Of a DNA stretch of 64,000 nt, positions 43,843 to 54,637 are shown one piece after another; the first letter of the stretch is position 1; each line of letters starts with the position of its first letter. The translations under genes were made by a program, and so were the position numbers. The stretch spans positions 868,001-932,000 of the forward strand of contig CAWAJW010000015.1 of assembly GCA_963782475.1 (NCBI GenBank). The letters are read 5' to 3'. The stretch is from CAVQBP01 sp963782475. Lineage in GTDB: Bacteria; Bacteroidota; Ignavibacteria; Ignavibacteriales; Ignavibacteriaceae. The notes beneath the pieces are model-generated. The model saw nothing but the letters and a program-made list of their open reading frames with translations. It was not told where the DNA came from and did not search any database.

Positions 43843-45000
43843 TTAGTAATCTTCCTTTACATTTTTATTCCCGGGGAGAGTTATATATAACCATAAAATC
43901 CCGAATATTCCGGATAGTAATGATCCAATCAAAACAGAAATTTTTGAGCTGACAATTATGGCATTTTCATTAAACGCCAAAAGAGTGATAAATATAGACA
44001 TTGTGAAGCCTATACCTGCCAGGAGACCGGCTCCTATTATATGCTTTTTATTTATCTCTTCCGGGATAGAACATAAACCAAGTTTTACGCCTATAATGGA
44101 AAAGAGAAATATTCCCAAAGGTTTGCCGAGCAGCAATCCGAGAATAATTCCATAAGCATTTGAATTGACAATAGTACTCATAAAAGATGCCGGGAAGAGA
44201 ATCGCAGTATTGGCTACAGCAAAAAGCGGAAGGATTAAATATGCAACGGGCTTATGTAAATTATGCTGCAAAATGTAGGACGGAGATTTCTCATTACCTC
44301 TATTAAAAGGAATTGCAAAAGCTAAAAGCACACCGGTTATTGTCGGATGAATGCCCGACTTATACATACAAAACCAGATAATGGATCCGAGAATTAAATA
44401 AACCCATATTCTGTTAAATTTCCTTCTATTCATGAATATTAATAGAGTAAATAGTAAGACGACAATTCCGAAGTACCCAATAGAAAAGCCGGAGGAATAA
44501 AAGATGGCAATAATTAATATCGCGCCTAAATCGTCTATGATTGCCAAAGCAGTTAAAAATATTTTTAAAGAAGCCGGCACCCTGTTTCCCAGTAACGAAA
44601 GTATGCCGAGTGAAAATGCAATATCGGTTGCCATCGGGATTCCGAATCCTCTCTGGAAAACCGTCCCTTGATTTAAAATAAAATGAATTACAGCGGGAAA
44701 TGCCATCCCTCCAACGGCAGCAAAAACCGGCAGTAAAGATTTTTTTATATTTGAGAGCTCCCCAATATAGATTTCTCTTTCGATCTCAAGCCCGACCAGA
44801 AGAAAAAAAATTGTCATGAGTCCGTCATTGATCCAGAATTCAATAGGTTTAGAAAGAATATCAATATGCCAAAAATGAAGATAGCTTATCCCGAAAGTTG
44901 AATTCGCAAGTATAAGAGAAAAAATGCTGCAGAATAATAAGATAAGTCCAGCAGATTTTTCGCTTCTGAAAAATTCATTAAATAAGTTAGATAATTTCAT
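43843..45000 (-). CDS. nhaA: Na+/H+ antiporter NhaA
   Basis: Inner-membrane antiporter for pH and sodium homeostasis. The 385 aa and about 12 membrane segments are normal. Signature parts are FFLLVGLEIEREI, GGMAFPAVIHF, GIPMATDIAFSLGIL (with the transport Asp), ALAIIDDLGAILIIAIFY (the DD pair) and GKPLGIF. The 43663-43842 gap downstream holds nothing notable. It appears to be a single-gene unit. Confidence 0.95.
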   Translation of the reverse strand: MKLSNLFNEFFRSEKSAGLILLFCSIFSLILANSTFGISYLHFWHIDILSKPIEFWINDGLMTIFFLLVGLEIEREIYIGELSNIKKSLLPVFAAVGGMAFPAVIHFILNQGTVFQRGFGIPMATDIAFSLGILSLLGNRVPASLKIFLTALAIIDDLGAILIIAIFYSSGFSIGYFGIVVLLFTLLIFMNRRKFNRIWVYLILGSIIWFCMYKSGIHPTITGVLLAFAIPFNRGNEKSPSYILQHNLHKPVAYLILPLFAVANTAILFPASFMSTIVNSNAYGIILGLLLGKPLGIFLFSIIGVKLGLCSIPEEINKKHIIGAGLLAGIGFTMSIFITLLAFNENAIIVSSKISVLIGSLLSGIFGILWLYITLPGNKNVKEDY

Positions 45001-45463
45001 ATATTAAGATCTCCAGTCTGATTATAAGAACCGGTTTATCTTTGAACCAAACCTTAAAAAAGAAGAAAAAGAAGGTCCATGTTTTATCTTACTAGTTATA
45101 TTTTCATTCTATTCAGGATTCTTTTTTATAAAGATTTGCATAGTCTTTTGCATTCTCCATTATCAACAAACTCAACTTTAATTCCAGGTGATCTTTATTA
45201 ATAAGAAGTTTTTCATTCTTCCAGCATTTTCAATCTTTCCCGGTATTAATTCCTTTTCTGAATTTACTCTGAATGCACTCTGAATCCGCTCTGAATGCAC
45301 ATCTCCTCCGGGACAAAGGATTCTCAGCCTCTTATACACAATACCATTTTTAAGGAAGAATATCCACTTTTTCTTATCTTTATCTTTATATTTGCTATAA
45401 TTTATGTGCCGGTCACTTTGTCCGCTGTAAAATCGTTTAAGTGAATTATAAATAAAGTTAGCC
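45001..45463. repeat. Intergenic region with an 11-bp tandem repeat
   Basis: Three 11-bp units of CTCTGAATGCA type lie in a row (45267-45299); the middle unit differs at three positions. A minus-strand reading of 95 codons covers part of this region (45178-45465), but its start overlaps the BASS gene start, its composition is unlike a conserved protein and it includes the repeat, so I do not call it. Confidence 0.5.
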
Positions 45464-46387
45464 ATGATAGATCGAATAACAAAATTATTTCCTCTATGGG
45501 CAATTCTATTCTCATTTATTGCTTTCTATTTCAATAATTTTTTTATCATATTCAAATCAGCAATTGTTCCGCTTCTTATTGTGGTAATGTTCGGTATGGG
45601 GATGACTTTAACATGGGACAATTTCAAAAAGATATTTAAATCTCCCTTAGTAATATTACTAGGATTTAGTCTTCAATATTTAATTATGCCTGCGGCCGGA
45701 TATTTTGTATCTGTTCTATTTAATTTATCACCTGTAATGATGGCCGGTGTAGTTTTAGTCGGCTGTAGCCCCGGCGGTACAGCATCGAATGTTATTACTT
45801 ATCTTGGAAATGGAGATGTAGCTTTATCAATTACTTTAACTTTAACTTCAACTCTGTTTGCCGTATTCTTGACTCCTTTCTTTTCATTTTTAATTTTAAA
45901 TCATGTAGTGCCGGTTCCTGCAGGAGAGATGTTTCTGGATATTCTTCAGATTGTCTTAATACCGGTTCTGCTTGGCACCGCAATAAATTCTTTCTTCAGT
46001 AAAAAGTTAAGCAGGATCAGAAACCTGTTCCCATTAATTTCTACCTTAGCAATAGTTTTTATTATTGCAATTATTGTTGCATTAAATAAATCCAGAATTG
46101 AGGAGATGAATTTTATTATAGTTTTTGCAGTTATGATGCATAATCTAATAGGTCTTTCATTAGGTTATTTTGTACCGAGATTATTAAAATATGATAAGAA
46201 AATTTGCAGGACTATTTGCATTGAAGTCGGTATGCAGAATTCAGGTTTGAGTGTTGCATTAGCAGTAAAGTTCTTTTCGGCAGCAGCCGCACTACCTGGA
46301 GCGATTTTCAGCATCTGGCATAACCTATCCGGTTCTATGCTTGCAGGGTGGTGGAGGTTTAAAGATAGTAAAAAAACTTCAGGTTAA
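45464..46387 (+). CDS. Bile acid:sodium symporter (BASS) family transporter
   Basis: A 307 aa inner-membrane transporter with about nine to ten membrane segments. Family motifs are GMGMTLTWDNF near residue 45, GVVLVGCSPGGTASNVITYLGNGDVALS (the first crossover region) and CIEVGMQNSGLSVALAVKFF (the second). These two crossover regions hold the sodium sites in structurally known members. Bacterial members move pantoate, keto acids or other organic anions rather than bile acids, so the substrate is unknown. Confidence 0.88.
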   Translation: MIDRITKLFPLWAILFSFIAFYFNNFFIIFKSAIVPLLIVVMFGMGMTLTWDNFKKIFKSPLVILLGFSLQYLIMPAAGYFVSVLFNLSPVMMAGVVLVGCSPGGTASNVITYLGNGDVALSITLTLTSTLFAVFLTPFFSFLILNHVVPVPAGEMFLDILQIVLIPVLLGTAINSFFSKKLSRIRNLFPLISTLAIVFIIAIIVALNKSRIEEMNFIIVFAVMMHNLIGLSLGYFVPRLLKYDKKICRTICIEVGMQNSGLSVALAVKFFSAAAALPGAIFSIWHNLSGSMLAGWWRFKDSKKTSG

Positions 46388-46518
46388 CATATCTGAAAAC
46401 CCATGAAGGTTTCAACCACACATATGCCTTAGAACCCCGGAAGCTTATACTGCGTTATCTGAATTGTTAGTCTTTTAGATAGCCTTATTCCATACGAAAT
46501 CATCTTAAGACTCTTTTG

Positions 46519-49500
46519 TCACTTAACTTTTATAACTACGAAGGTGACATCATCTTCAGGTTCAATATCGTTTGTCCAATTTAAACCTTCTTTTCTTAAA
46601 AATTCTACAATTTCTTCAGGTTCTTTTCTCGCCGATTCCTCAAAACTGTTTCTAGCTCTTTTATATCCGAACATTTCATTGTTTTCATTTCTTAGCTCGG
46701 CAAATCCGTCACTCATTAATAATAATGTATCACCCCGTTCAATTGTTAGCTCTCTTACATCATAACTCAGTCCTTTTATTGCACCTAAAGGCATGTTGTT
46801 CAGCCCAATTTCTTCAACAGTCTGAGAATTTTTTCTATAAATAATTAAAGGCGGCATTCCTGCATTTGTAGTTATTATCTTATTATTATGGATTTGAACA
46901 CAAGTTAACGCCATCATCAATCTCCCCAAACGCATATCTTTGATAGCAGCACTGGCATTTTCAAAAAACGGTTTTAATTCTTTGTTGGTTCTATCGGACA
47001 TGAAAAGGGATTTCATAATTGAAACCATCATACCGGACATCATTCCGTGACCGGTTGCATCACCCAGTATAACAGTTAATGTTCCATCCAGATGAAGATG
47101 AAAATCATAATAATCACCGCCGACCTCTGTAGCAGTTTTCATATAAACTGCAATATTCAAGTTCGGCAGCTGGGGTATTTCTTTCGGGAGCATCGACAGC
47201 TGCAGCTTGCGGGCTTCTTCAAGCTCATATGACTTTCTTTCACTTTCTTTTTCAGCAATTTGTGCGCGCAGCTCGGCTTCTCTTATTTGAGCTGCAATTT
47301 TTTCTCTGGTTAATATTCTTCGCCTTTGAAATCTATCGAATCCGAATATCATTACACCGAACACAAATGCATAACCAATATAAGCCCAGATTGTTCGCCA
47401 CCATGGCGGCAGGACTTTTATATTTATAGATATACCGGCTTCATTCCACACCCCGTCGCCGTTTGATCCTTTTACTCTGAAAATATAATTTCCGGGAGGC
47501 AGGTTTGTATAAGTAGCAAATCTCCTGTTATCATATATCCATCCTTTTTTATCAAATCCCTCCAGCATATATGCATACTGGTTTTTCTCAGGTCTTGAAA
47601 AGTGAATCGCACTGAATTCAAATGATATATTGTTTTGACTGTATGCAAGTTCTATATTCTTAGTATCAAGTATGCTTTTGGTTAAGGGTGAATTCTCCGA
47701 CGAAGGAGTAACTAATTCATTGGAAATTTTTAGCTGTGTAATATCAATTATTGGCAGCTGTTTATTAATATTGCTGGAATGAAAAGTATTAAATCCGTTT
47801 TGGCCCGCAAAGAATAAATCACCGGATTCACTTTTAAATGATGCACGGGTATTAAACGAGTATCCCTGTAAACCGTCTTTTACATCATAATTAATAAAAA
47901 TGGGATGTGTTATATCTTTATTAAATTTTGAAATACCGTTTAAGGTGCTTAGCCATAAATTTCCATACGTGTCTTCTTCAATTGCCATAATATAGTTAGA
48001 CGGCAGACCGTTCTTATCGTAAAGGATTTGAAAGCTGTTAGCGCTTTGATCATATTTAATTAAACCGCCGTTGGTTGCAATCCATGCAGCTCTATCTTTA
48101 TCAACAAAAATGTCATTTATCTGTTTTAAGTTCTGGCTTGGAAATATTTTTGTATCATTTTGTAAATATTCAACCGAATTTTTTCTAATGTCGTACCTGC
48201 TTAAACCTGTTGTCGATCCGATGAGAACTGTTCCGTCATCCTGGTATTCTACTTTTCTGACGAACCCGGAATTTATATACTGTTTTCTCTGGCTGTCATC
48301 GATTAAATTTTTACAATAGCTTGAATTGCTGCCGGATAAATCAAATACTTGAATTCCCCATAAAGTAGAATCAATGGGAGGAGTATCATTCCATTTCCCA
48401 TACGAATGACTATCGTCAGATTTATATCTTAATATATAATTACCTTTATTTAATGTTTTGAAATCAACCTATAGATCCGGTTTTTTAAGGCTCCGCTTAA
48501 ATAGAAAGAATTGAAATAATTACTCCCGGAGCTTATTGTGTCTGATTTTGCATCCGTAAGCCATCCGTAATCGACCATTCCATTAATGAGTAATCCTTCA
48601 CCTGCAGAAACAATTATAACATCGGTCTGCTTTTCAACTCTGAATTCTTTTTTTAAATCCTGGTAATCTCCGACTTTGGTAATGCCAGCCAAAGCATTAC
48701 CTGTAGAATTAAGTGAATCTATAAAATTGATAAGTTGAGGATCATAAGTACGTGTATCTAACGTAGGGATGAATTGTTTTGTATCATTTTTAGTATCGAA
48801 CCTTGCAATGCCGCTTGCTCCGGAAGCTGTCCATAAATTTCCGTAATCATCAAGTGTCATGTTGTAAATATTATTATAATCTACCGAGTAGTGTTTGGTA
48901 ATATCACTCAAATCGAAATTTCTAAAAGAATTATTTTTTGTATTCATAAGGCTTAAGCCTTTGTCTGTACCAAGCCATAAATCTTGCACCGAACCGTTCT
49001 GAATGCTGCGAACTAAATCACCAGGAATAGATTTTGAGCTGCCTTGCAGGTGTTTGAAAATACCGAAAGTTTTCTCTTTTAAATTATACTTAGTTAATCC
49101 GTCATCAGTGCCGAGCCATACAAAATCTTTTTGAGCAGGGTTCTCATAAATCGAAAAAATGAATAAATTTTTATTTGGATTTACTTTTTCAGCAGGATTT
49201 GTATAAAGTTTGAAAGGCTCTTTCTGAAAATCTAATTTTAACAATCCGTTATTTCTGGTTGCAATCCATAAGATTCCGAAATGATCCTTATATAAGTACC
49301 AGAAGCCATCGGAATTATGTACTGAATTTGGAAATTCAGATTGATCTAACGGTAAAATTTCATTTGTTTTCATATTATAACGGAAAATTCCGTTTGTACC
49401 TGTTGGGATCCAAAGAAACCCGTCATCATCCTGGTAAACACTCCCGACCGAGTTAGTCCAAAAATCAGGTTTAGCGCTTTTGGTAAATAATTTTATTTCG

Positions 49501-50285
49501 TTAAAGCTGCCCGTATGCGGGTCATAATTAAAGAATCCGTTTTGGGCGCTGATCCATATCTTCCCGGTTTTGTCTTCATACAGGCTCATTATTGCCTGCT
49601 GTTTCAAAGAGATCAGGATTTTTTGGATCCGCATCTATTCGTTCAAATAATTTTTTTGACTCATTAAATTTTATTAAGCCCTGAAGAAAAATAACCGGAG
49701 TATATTTCTCCGGATGAAGTTTCAATTAATGATACTGTTAAACCGGAAATTGGCGCTTTATTATTTCCGTCCTTTATGATATTCTCTTTCAATTCTTCCT
49801 GTGGTTTTGTCAAAATTAAAAATGCCGTCGGCCGTTAGAAGCCAGATCCTGTTTTTACTATCCTGATAAATATTAACAATTTGATTTGATGTTGAACTAA
49901 CTCTGCTTGAGTCGGGAAGAAAAGTTCTAAAGGTTTCATTTGTACGGTTGTATTCACATATGCCGCCGGTTGTGCCGACCCATAATGTTCCGTCATGGTC
50001 AAACAACAATGATAAAACAGTATTGTTCGATAATGAATTCCGGTTTCCCGGATCATTTTTATATATCTTAAAGTTATAGCCGTCATAACGGTTTAAACCA
50101 TCTGAAGTTGCAATCCATAGGAAACCGTATTTATCCTGCTTTATATCCCAAACCTGGGCATTGGATAATCCATCCGGAATTGAGATATGTTCAAAATTAT
50201 ATTTTTGCTGTGCAATGTTTGTAACGGAAAAAATAAGCTCCAAAAGAAAAATTATTAAGTATTTCTTCGAAGTGACAGCAGCCAT
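46519..50285 (-). pseudogene. Propeller sensor with SpoIIE-type phosphatase, frame-broken
   Basis: One gene read 50285 to 46519 in several frames. The N-terminal part has a signal peptide and Reg_prop blades (GFLWIATSDGLNRYDG, DLWLGTDKGLSL). A Y_Y_Y domain, a membrane segment (IWAYIGYAFVFGVMIFGF), a coiled coil and a PP2C/SpoIIE phosphatase (VGGDYYDF, GDATGHGMMSGMM, LLMSDGF) follow. Frame changes are near 48465 and at least twice in 49640-49790; conserved sequence continues across each. The phosphatase frame (46519 to about 48465) is intact. It should act on the neighbouring STAS protein in partner switching, if expressed. Confidence 0.75.
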
Positions 50286-50364
50286 TTTTACCTCTTAATT
50301 AATAGGATTAGAGAATGTTTGATAATCAAATCTCAATTATTTTATTCAATTGAAAGGTTAAAAA

Positions 50365-50700
50365 TTAAGTGTTTAAAGCTGATTCAACTGTGTTAGCTTT
50401 TTCGGCAAACTGAAATAAACCCATTATTGTAAAAGTCTTTTCAACTGTGGGATCAAGGTTTGTAAATATCAGCTTGCCATTAATCTCATTTAATTTTTCA
50501 ATTATTTCAATTAGATGGGAAATTCCGATAGAATTAACCACTTTTGAATTTTCAAGATTCAAGATAAGTCTGTTGACACCCGAGTGCTTATTAAACTCCT
50601 GAACAATTTTTTCACCTCCGTTGTTATTTATATAACCTTCAGCTTTAATTACCAGTATTTTACCGTGCAATTCAGAACTCAGATTAAAATCTACAACCAT
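50365..50700 (-). CDS. STAS-domain anti-anti-sigma factor
   Basis: A 111 aa single STAS domain. The phosphorylation region is LNLENSKVVNSIGISHLIEII, with a Ser in the usual place of the phosphoacceptor (NSIG for the common DSSG). In partner switching it binds the anti-sigma kinase when unphosphorylated. It lies 14 bp after the kinase gene and 80 bp before the phosphatase gene, so all three parts of a switch are together. Confidence 0.85.
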   Translation of the reverse strand: MVVDFNLSSELHGKILVIKAEGYINNNGGEKIVQEFNKHSGVNRLILNLENSKVVNSIGISHLIEIIEKLNEINGKLIFTNLDPTVEKTFTIMGLFQFAEKANTVESALNT

Positions 50701-50713
50701 CGAACAACTCCAA

Positions 50714-51130
50714 TCAGATTAAATTTTTAATAATTGTAATTTTTGTTCCGTTCTGACCTGATTCAAAAGTCAGATCGTCGGACATAGATTTCATTAATTT
50801 GAGTCCCCATCCACGTTTATGTGAATTGTGAATTTTGTCTTTGATGTTTGGTTCTTCGACACTCTCCGGTTCAAAGCCATGTCCGAAATCCGTAACAAGG
50901 ATAATTAATTTTTCTTTATCCATAGTAAATTCAACCTGAACGTAGGGATTTTTGCCGCCGGAATGTTCAAGCCCGTTTATAATTGCCTCCGTTACAATAA
51001 TTTTGGCTTCACCAATCTTATCATCCGAAATTCCCAGGTAACCCCCCATTATTTGTAAGCTTTCAATAGCTACCATTTCGATGTTTGGCACATTAGGAAG
51101 CTTAATCTCCAAATTAATATTAGAATTCAC
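50714..51130 (-). CDS. RsbW-like anti-sigma serine kinase
   Basis: A 138 aa HATPase_c_2 protein. The N-box is KIIVTEAIINGLEHSGG and the G1 box VTDFGHGFEP; RGWGLKLMKSM forms the G2 region. It should phosphorylate the adjacent STAS protein and inhibit a partner that is not coded nearby; no sigma factor is seen in the window. It forms a small operon with the STAS gene. Confidence 0.85.
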   Translation of the reverse strand: MNSNINLEIKLPNVPNIEMVAIESLQIMGGYLGISDDKIGEAKIIVTEAIINGLEHSGGKNPYVQVEFTMDKEKLIILVTDFGHGFEPESVEEPNIKDKIHNSHKRGWGLKLMKSMSDDLTFESGQNGTKITIIKNLI

Positions 51131-51328
51131 TTAATTTTTTCAAAATTATTAAATGATAATTAATGTAAAAAGGGAATTGTTTAGTGAATATAATACTTTT
51201 TTGTTTTATAACAATAAGAATTTAATTCAAGTAAGATAGGCAAGATGACCTAAACTAACCCTATATTAACTAAAAAGTTAAAGATTTGGTTTATACTTTG
51301 AAAATCCTTCTCGAAAGTCTGCTCTTAA

Positions 51329-51673
51329 TCAGCCGGGAGGCCACTGCATCTGCCGTCCTCCAAGCAGGTGCATATGAATATGGTAAACAGCCTGCCCTCC
51401 GATTTTACCGCAGTTGAAAACAAGCCTGAAGCCGTCGTCGGCAATTCCCATATCCTTTGCAATTTTGTTTGCTGCATCGAACATTTTCCCCAGGAGCCCG
51501 GCATGTTCAGATCCTTTTATATCTGTAATTTTCGGAATTTCTATTTTCGGGATAATTAATACATGCACCGGCGCTTTCGGATCAATATCTTTAAATGCTA
51601 AAATGTCTTCTGTTTCATAAACAATATTAGCGGGAATTTCTTTATTTATTATTTTAGTAAAAATAGTTGCCAT
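51329..51673 (-). CDS. HIT-family (histidine triad) hydrolase
   Basis: A 114 aa HINT-type protein that hydrolyses adenosine 5'-phosphoramidate-like nucleotides. The histidine triad is HIHMHLLGG near the C-terminus. FTKIINKEIPANIVYE and DIDPKAPVHVLIIPK are typical. ATG 51673 is preceded by AAAGGGAAGAA. It starts right at the stop of the NtrC-type gene, suggesting co-transcription. Confidence 0.93.
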   Translation of the reverse strand: MATIFTKIINKEIPANIVYETEDILAFKDIDPKAPVHVLIIPKIEIPKITDIKGSEHAGLLGKMFDAANKIAKDMGIADDGFRLVFNCGKIGGQAVYHIHMHLLGGRQMQWPPG

Positions 51674-51674
51674 T

Positions 51675-53030
51675 TTATTCTTCCCTTTCAATTTCATATT
51701 TTTTCATTTTATTGTAAAGATGGCTTCTTTGAATGTCCAGTGCTTCGGCAGTCTTGCTGATATTCCAATTGTTTGCATTTAATTGTTTAATAATGAATGC
51801 CCGTTCGGCTTTTTCTTTAAATTCCTGGAAAGAATTGCTGTCGCTTAAAATATCTTTTATAGAAGATTTTCCCCCCGGGAATATAGATTCAATATCCTTT
51901 TTTTCTATTTCTCTTTTATCGACTAAAATAATTACTCTTTCGACAAAGTTCCGCAGTTCGCGAACGTTACCGCTCCACTTTTGAGTCTGTAAGAATTTTA
52001 ATGCTTCTTCATTAAACTTAACCGGGGGTTTTTTATGTTTTGCAGTTATATCCACGGCAAAACTTTCAATAAGGAGCGGAATATCTTCCTGTCTTTCTTT
52101 TAATGGAGGTATATTAATCGGGATGACATTTAGCCTGTGAAAAAGATCCTCCCGAAAGTTTCCTTTTTCAATTTCCTCTTTCAGATTTTTATTTGTTGCT
52201 GAAATAATTCTAACATCGACATCAATTGTTTTGGTACCTCCGACCCGTTCAATTTTACTATCTTCTATAGCACGCAGAACTTTTGCCTGGGCCTGCAGGC
52301 TCATATCGCCGACTTCATCCAAAAAAATTATTCCTTTATTAGCAAGCTCAAATTTCCCTATTCTCTGCTGGAAAGCACCCGTAAATGATCCTTTCTCATG
52401 TCCGAATAACTCAGATTCAATTAATTCATTCGGAATCGCGGCACAATTAACTTCAATAAAAGGTTTATCTTTCCTGTTGCTCTTTGAGTGAATAGCACGT
52501 GCAACCAGTTCTTTCCCGGTTCCGTTTTCTCCTGAGATCATCACACGGGTTTCCAGAGGAGCAACTTTATCAATTAATTCAAGTATCTGGTTTATTGCTT
52601 TGCTTTTTCCAAGGATTTTCCCGTCACCTAAATAATTCTTTTTTATATCTTCATTTTCAAGAAGAAGGTTGGATTGTTCAACTGCATTCCTTATACTTAT
52701 AAGAAGCTTATCCCGGTCAATCGGTTTCTCTATAAAATCGAATGCTCCCAGCCTTGTAGCTTTAATGGCATTCTCAACACTCCCGTGGGCTGAAATAATA
52801 ATAACGGATACTTTATTGTTGTTTTCTTTTATCTTTTTTAATACTTCAAACCCGTTCATTTCAGGCATTTGAATATCGAGCAGCAGAGCCGAGAAGGGGA
52901 TAGCCTCCAGTTTATTTAATCCATCACTTGCTTTTACAGCATAATCAACATTATATCCTTCATATTCAAGGATCATTTGTACGCTTTCGCAAATTTCTTT
53001 TTCGTCATCGATTATTAGTACTGATTTCAT
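51675..53030 (-). CDS. NtrC-family sigma-54 response regulator
   Basis: A 451 aa transcription activator. The receiver domain has the phosphorylation Asp in ALLLDIQMPEMNG and a later EKPID Lys. The AAA+ domain has Walker A (SGENGTGKELVARAIH), the sigma-54-contacting loop as KGSFTGA (Ser for the usual Ala), Walker B (IIFLDEVGDM) and the LRNFVERVIIL region. The Fis-type helix-turn-helix is NISKTAEALDIQRSHLYNKM. No histidine kinase is adjacent, so its partner is elsewhere or among the neighbouring signalling proteins. Confidence 0.94.
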   Translation of the reverse strand: MKSVLIIDDEKEICESVQMILEYEGYNVDYAVKASDGLNKLEAIPFSALLLDIQMPEMNGFEVLKKIKENNNKVSVIIISAHGSVENAIKATRLGAFDFIEKPIDRDKLLISIRNAVEQSNLLLENEDIKKNYLGDGKILGKSKAINQILELIDKVAPLETRVMISGENGTGKELVARAIHSKSNRKDKPFIEVNCAAIPNELIESELFGHEKGSFTGAFQQRIGKFELANKGIIFLDEVGDMSLQAQAKVLRAIEDSKIERVGGTKTIDVDVRIISATNKNLKEEIEKGNFREDLFHRLNVIPINIPPLKERQEDIPLLIESFAVDITAKHKKPPVKFNEEALKFLQTQKWSGNVRELRNFVERVIILVDKREIEKKDIESIFPGGKSSIKDILSDSNSFQEFKEKAERAFIIKQLNANNWNISKTAEALDIQRSHLYNKMKKYEIEREE

Positions 53031-53106
53031 TTAAATTTAAATAATGTTTAATAATACGTTTTTAAATAATATCCTGAAGGAATTTCATTCAGGATAAATG
53101 TTTATT

Positions 53107-53497
53107 TTAATTTATTCTTTTTGAAAGTTCTTTTAGAATCAATTTTATTGGAGCAAAATATATATTTTTTATCCTCGTAAAAATTTCTTTTGAAATTTCT
53201 TCACTAATAAATGTGTGAAGTTTGATTTCTATCTTCAAGCATATCGAGAAAAAGGTTCTCGTCCTTGATTAAACCATATCTAAAAGTTTCTTTTAGGGCT
53301 TCCTTTGGAGATTTAGTTATTATACCTTCACCGTCTAAAAATAATTTTAATGTTTTCCAAAGTAATTCAAATGTAAATTCAAATCTCTGAATAACTCCAT
53401 CACGATCAAGTTCGTCCTTTGCCTCCTTAATTCCTTCATCTAATTTTTTTACAGCTTCCTTCAGTTTCTTGTAAGAATACCTTAATTCATCCTCCAT
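53107..53497 (-). CDS. HEPN-type nucleotidyltransferase partner, frameshifted
   Basis: HI0074-like HEPN protein paired with an MNT nucleotidyltransferase. The intact frame (53497 to 53204) covers most of it, up to the HEPN motif RNQTSHIY. A one-base shift at the TATTAG stop joins it to EEISKEIFTRIKNIY and a stop at 53107, giving the family's usual ~130 aa. HEPN/MNT pairs can be toxin-antitoxin systems; in this subfamily the R-x4-6-H site is present as RN-x3-H. Start overlaps the MNT gene by 11 bp. Confidence 0.7.
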
Positions 53498-53789
53498 AGA
53501 TAATTTTACCTGTTTTAAGTATTAAATTTTTAAAATCTGCATCGATCTCTTTTAAAAATATTAGATCAATTTTATAAAGACCAAGAATCTCCTCAATTTT
53601 TTCTTTTAACTTTCTTTTTTCAGTTATGGTAAGCAATTCCGAATCTACTGCAATGTCATAATCGGAATTAATTGATGCGGTTCCTTTTCCCCGTGACCCG
53701 AATAATATTAAACTTTTAGGCTTAATTTCCTTTGTCAGGATTTTAATAATATTATTTAGTTTTTGATCTTTTATTGCTTTTACAGCCAA
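53487..53789 (-). CDS. MNT-type nucleotidyltransferase
   Basis: A 100 aa minimal nucleotidyltransferase, likely antitoxin partner of the HEPN protein. The active-site signature is LILFGSRGKGTASINSDYDIAV (GS followed by D-x-D). The third carboxylate would be in KIDLIFL. MNT antitoxins of this kind can inactivate HEPN toxins by adding AMP to them. It is the first gene of the pair. Confidence 0.85.
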   Translation of the reverse strand: MAVKAIKDQKLNNIIKILTKEIKPKSLILFGSRGKGTASINSDYDIAVDSELLTITEKRKLKEKIEEILGLYKIDLIFLKEIDADFKNLILKTGKIIYGG

Positions 53790-53839
53790 TGATTATTCTC
53801 CTGGTAGATTATGATCAAATTATAAAGAAAATACCGGTT

Positions 53840-54484
53840 TCATATATTATATCTGAAAAAAGATAAAGATTTAATTAACATAACTTGAGATGGAAGAACA
53901 TTTTTATTCCTTTTAAGTATATCCCCAAAAATATTACCTAATTTGTTAGTTCTCAAATCGCGCTGATCTATCGATGATTGAACTTTAAAACTTTCTTCAA
54001 AAACCTCTACAAAATAACCAATTAGGTCTCCTAAATCAAAAATATTGGAAGAGTAAGAAATGAAAGCGCTGCCGAAAAAATGTGCCAGCTTGTCTTTATC
54101 TCCGAAATTACCTTTCGGCGTATCATAAAATAGTTCTTTTGGAAGATTATCATCTTTTTTTAAGAAAATAGAATCTGAAGCTGAGATAAGCGGGTAATTA
54201 ATAATTCCGATTAGAGGGAGCTGGATTGGAACCTCACGATAAGGAACTGTTGCAAATGTCAATGCAAGCAGAGCTTCAGAATAATTACAATCTTTATATT
54301 TAACTGCTCTAAGAAATAAAGTATCTGTAAGTTCTAAATCATTATTAGTCTTTTTAAGATTCAGAAAATAATCCGAAGCTATAAATTCAGAGAGATAATT
54401 TACTCCTTTTGAAAGTGTGCTTTGCTGAGGGTAAATCTTAATTAGAAAAATAGAAAGAAATATTAATATAAGTATGAAACGCAT
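53840..54484 (-). CDS. Exported hypothetical protein with an HFxGS motif
   Basis: A 214 aa protein with a signal peptide (MRFILILIFLSIFLIKIYPQ). The C-terminal half has DKLAHFFGSAFISYSS, then EVFEESFKVQSSIDQRDLRTNKLGNIFG. This pattern of His-Phe, Glu, Ser-x-x-Asp and Asn-x-x-Gly resembles small membrane-associated DUF2279/YfiM-like proteins, but I am not sure. It is the last minus-strand gene of this stretch and diverges from the TonB receptor gene. Function is unknown. Confidence 0.65.
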   Translation of the reverse strand: MRFILILIFLSIFLIKIYPQQSTLSKGVNYLSEFIASDYFLNLKKTNNDLELTDTLFLRAVKYKDCNYSEALLALTFATVPYREVPIQLPLIGIINYPLISASDSIFLKKDDNLPKELFYDTPKGNFGDKDKLAHFFGSAFISYSSNIFDLGDLIGYFVEVFEESFKVQSSIDQRDLRTNKLGNIFGDILKRNKNVLPSQVMLIKSLSFFRYNI

Positions 54485-54637
54485 TATAAAAATCGTATCT
54501 TCAAAAAATATAATTAAAAGGTTTATAATATTAAATAAAATGAAAGAAACTTTCCCCGGGTAAAGAAATTATGGAATGAAGTTTGTATCTTTGCCAAATA
54601 AAATTTTTCAAATGAATGCTCATTAAAAAAAGGTACG

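Noticed and set aside
45267..45299. CRISPR or VNTR locus
   Set aside because: Only three imperfect 11-bp units with no spacers; recorded as a small tandem repeat.
45178..45465. 95-codon minus-strand reading frame
   Set aside because: It overlaps the start of the BASS transporter, spans an 11-bp tandem repeat and shows no domain or conserved-looking sequence.
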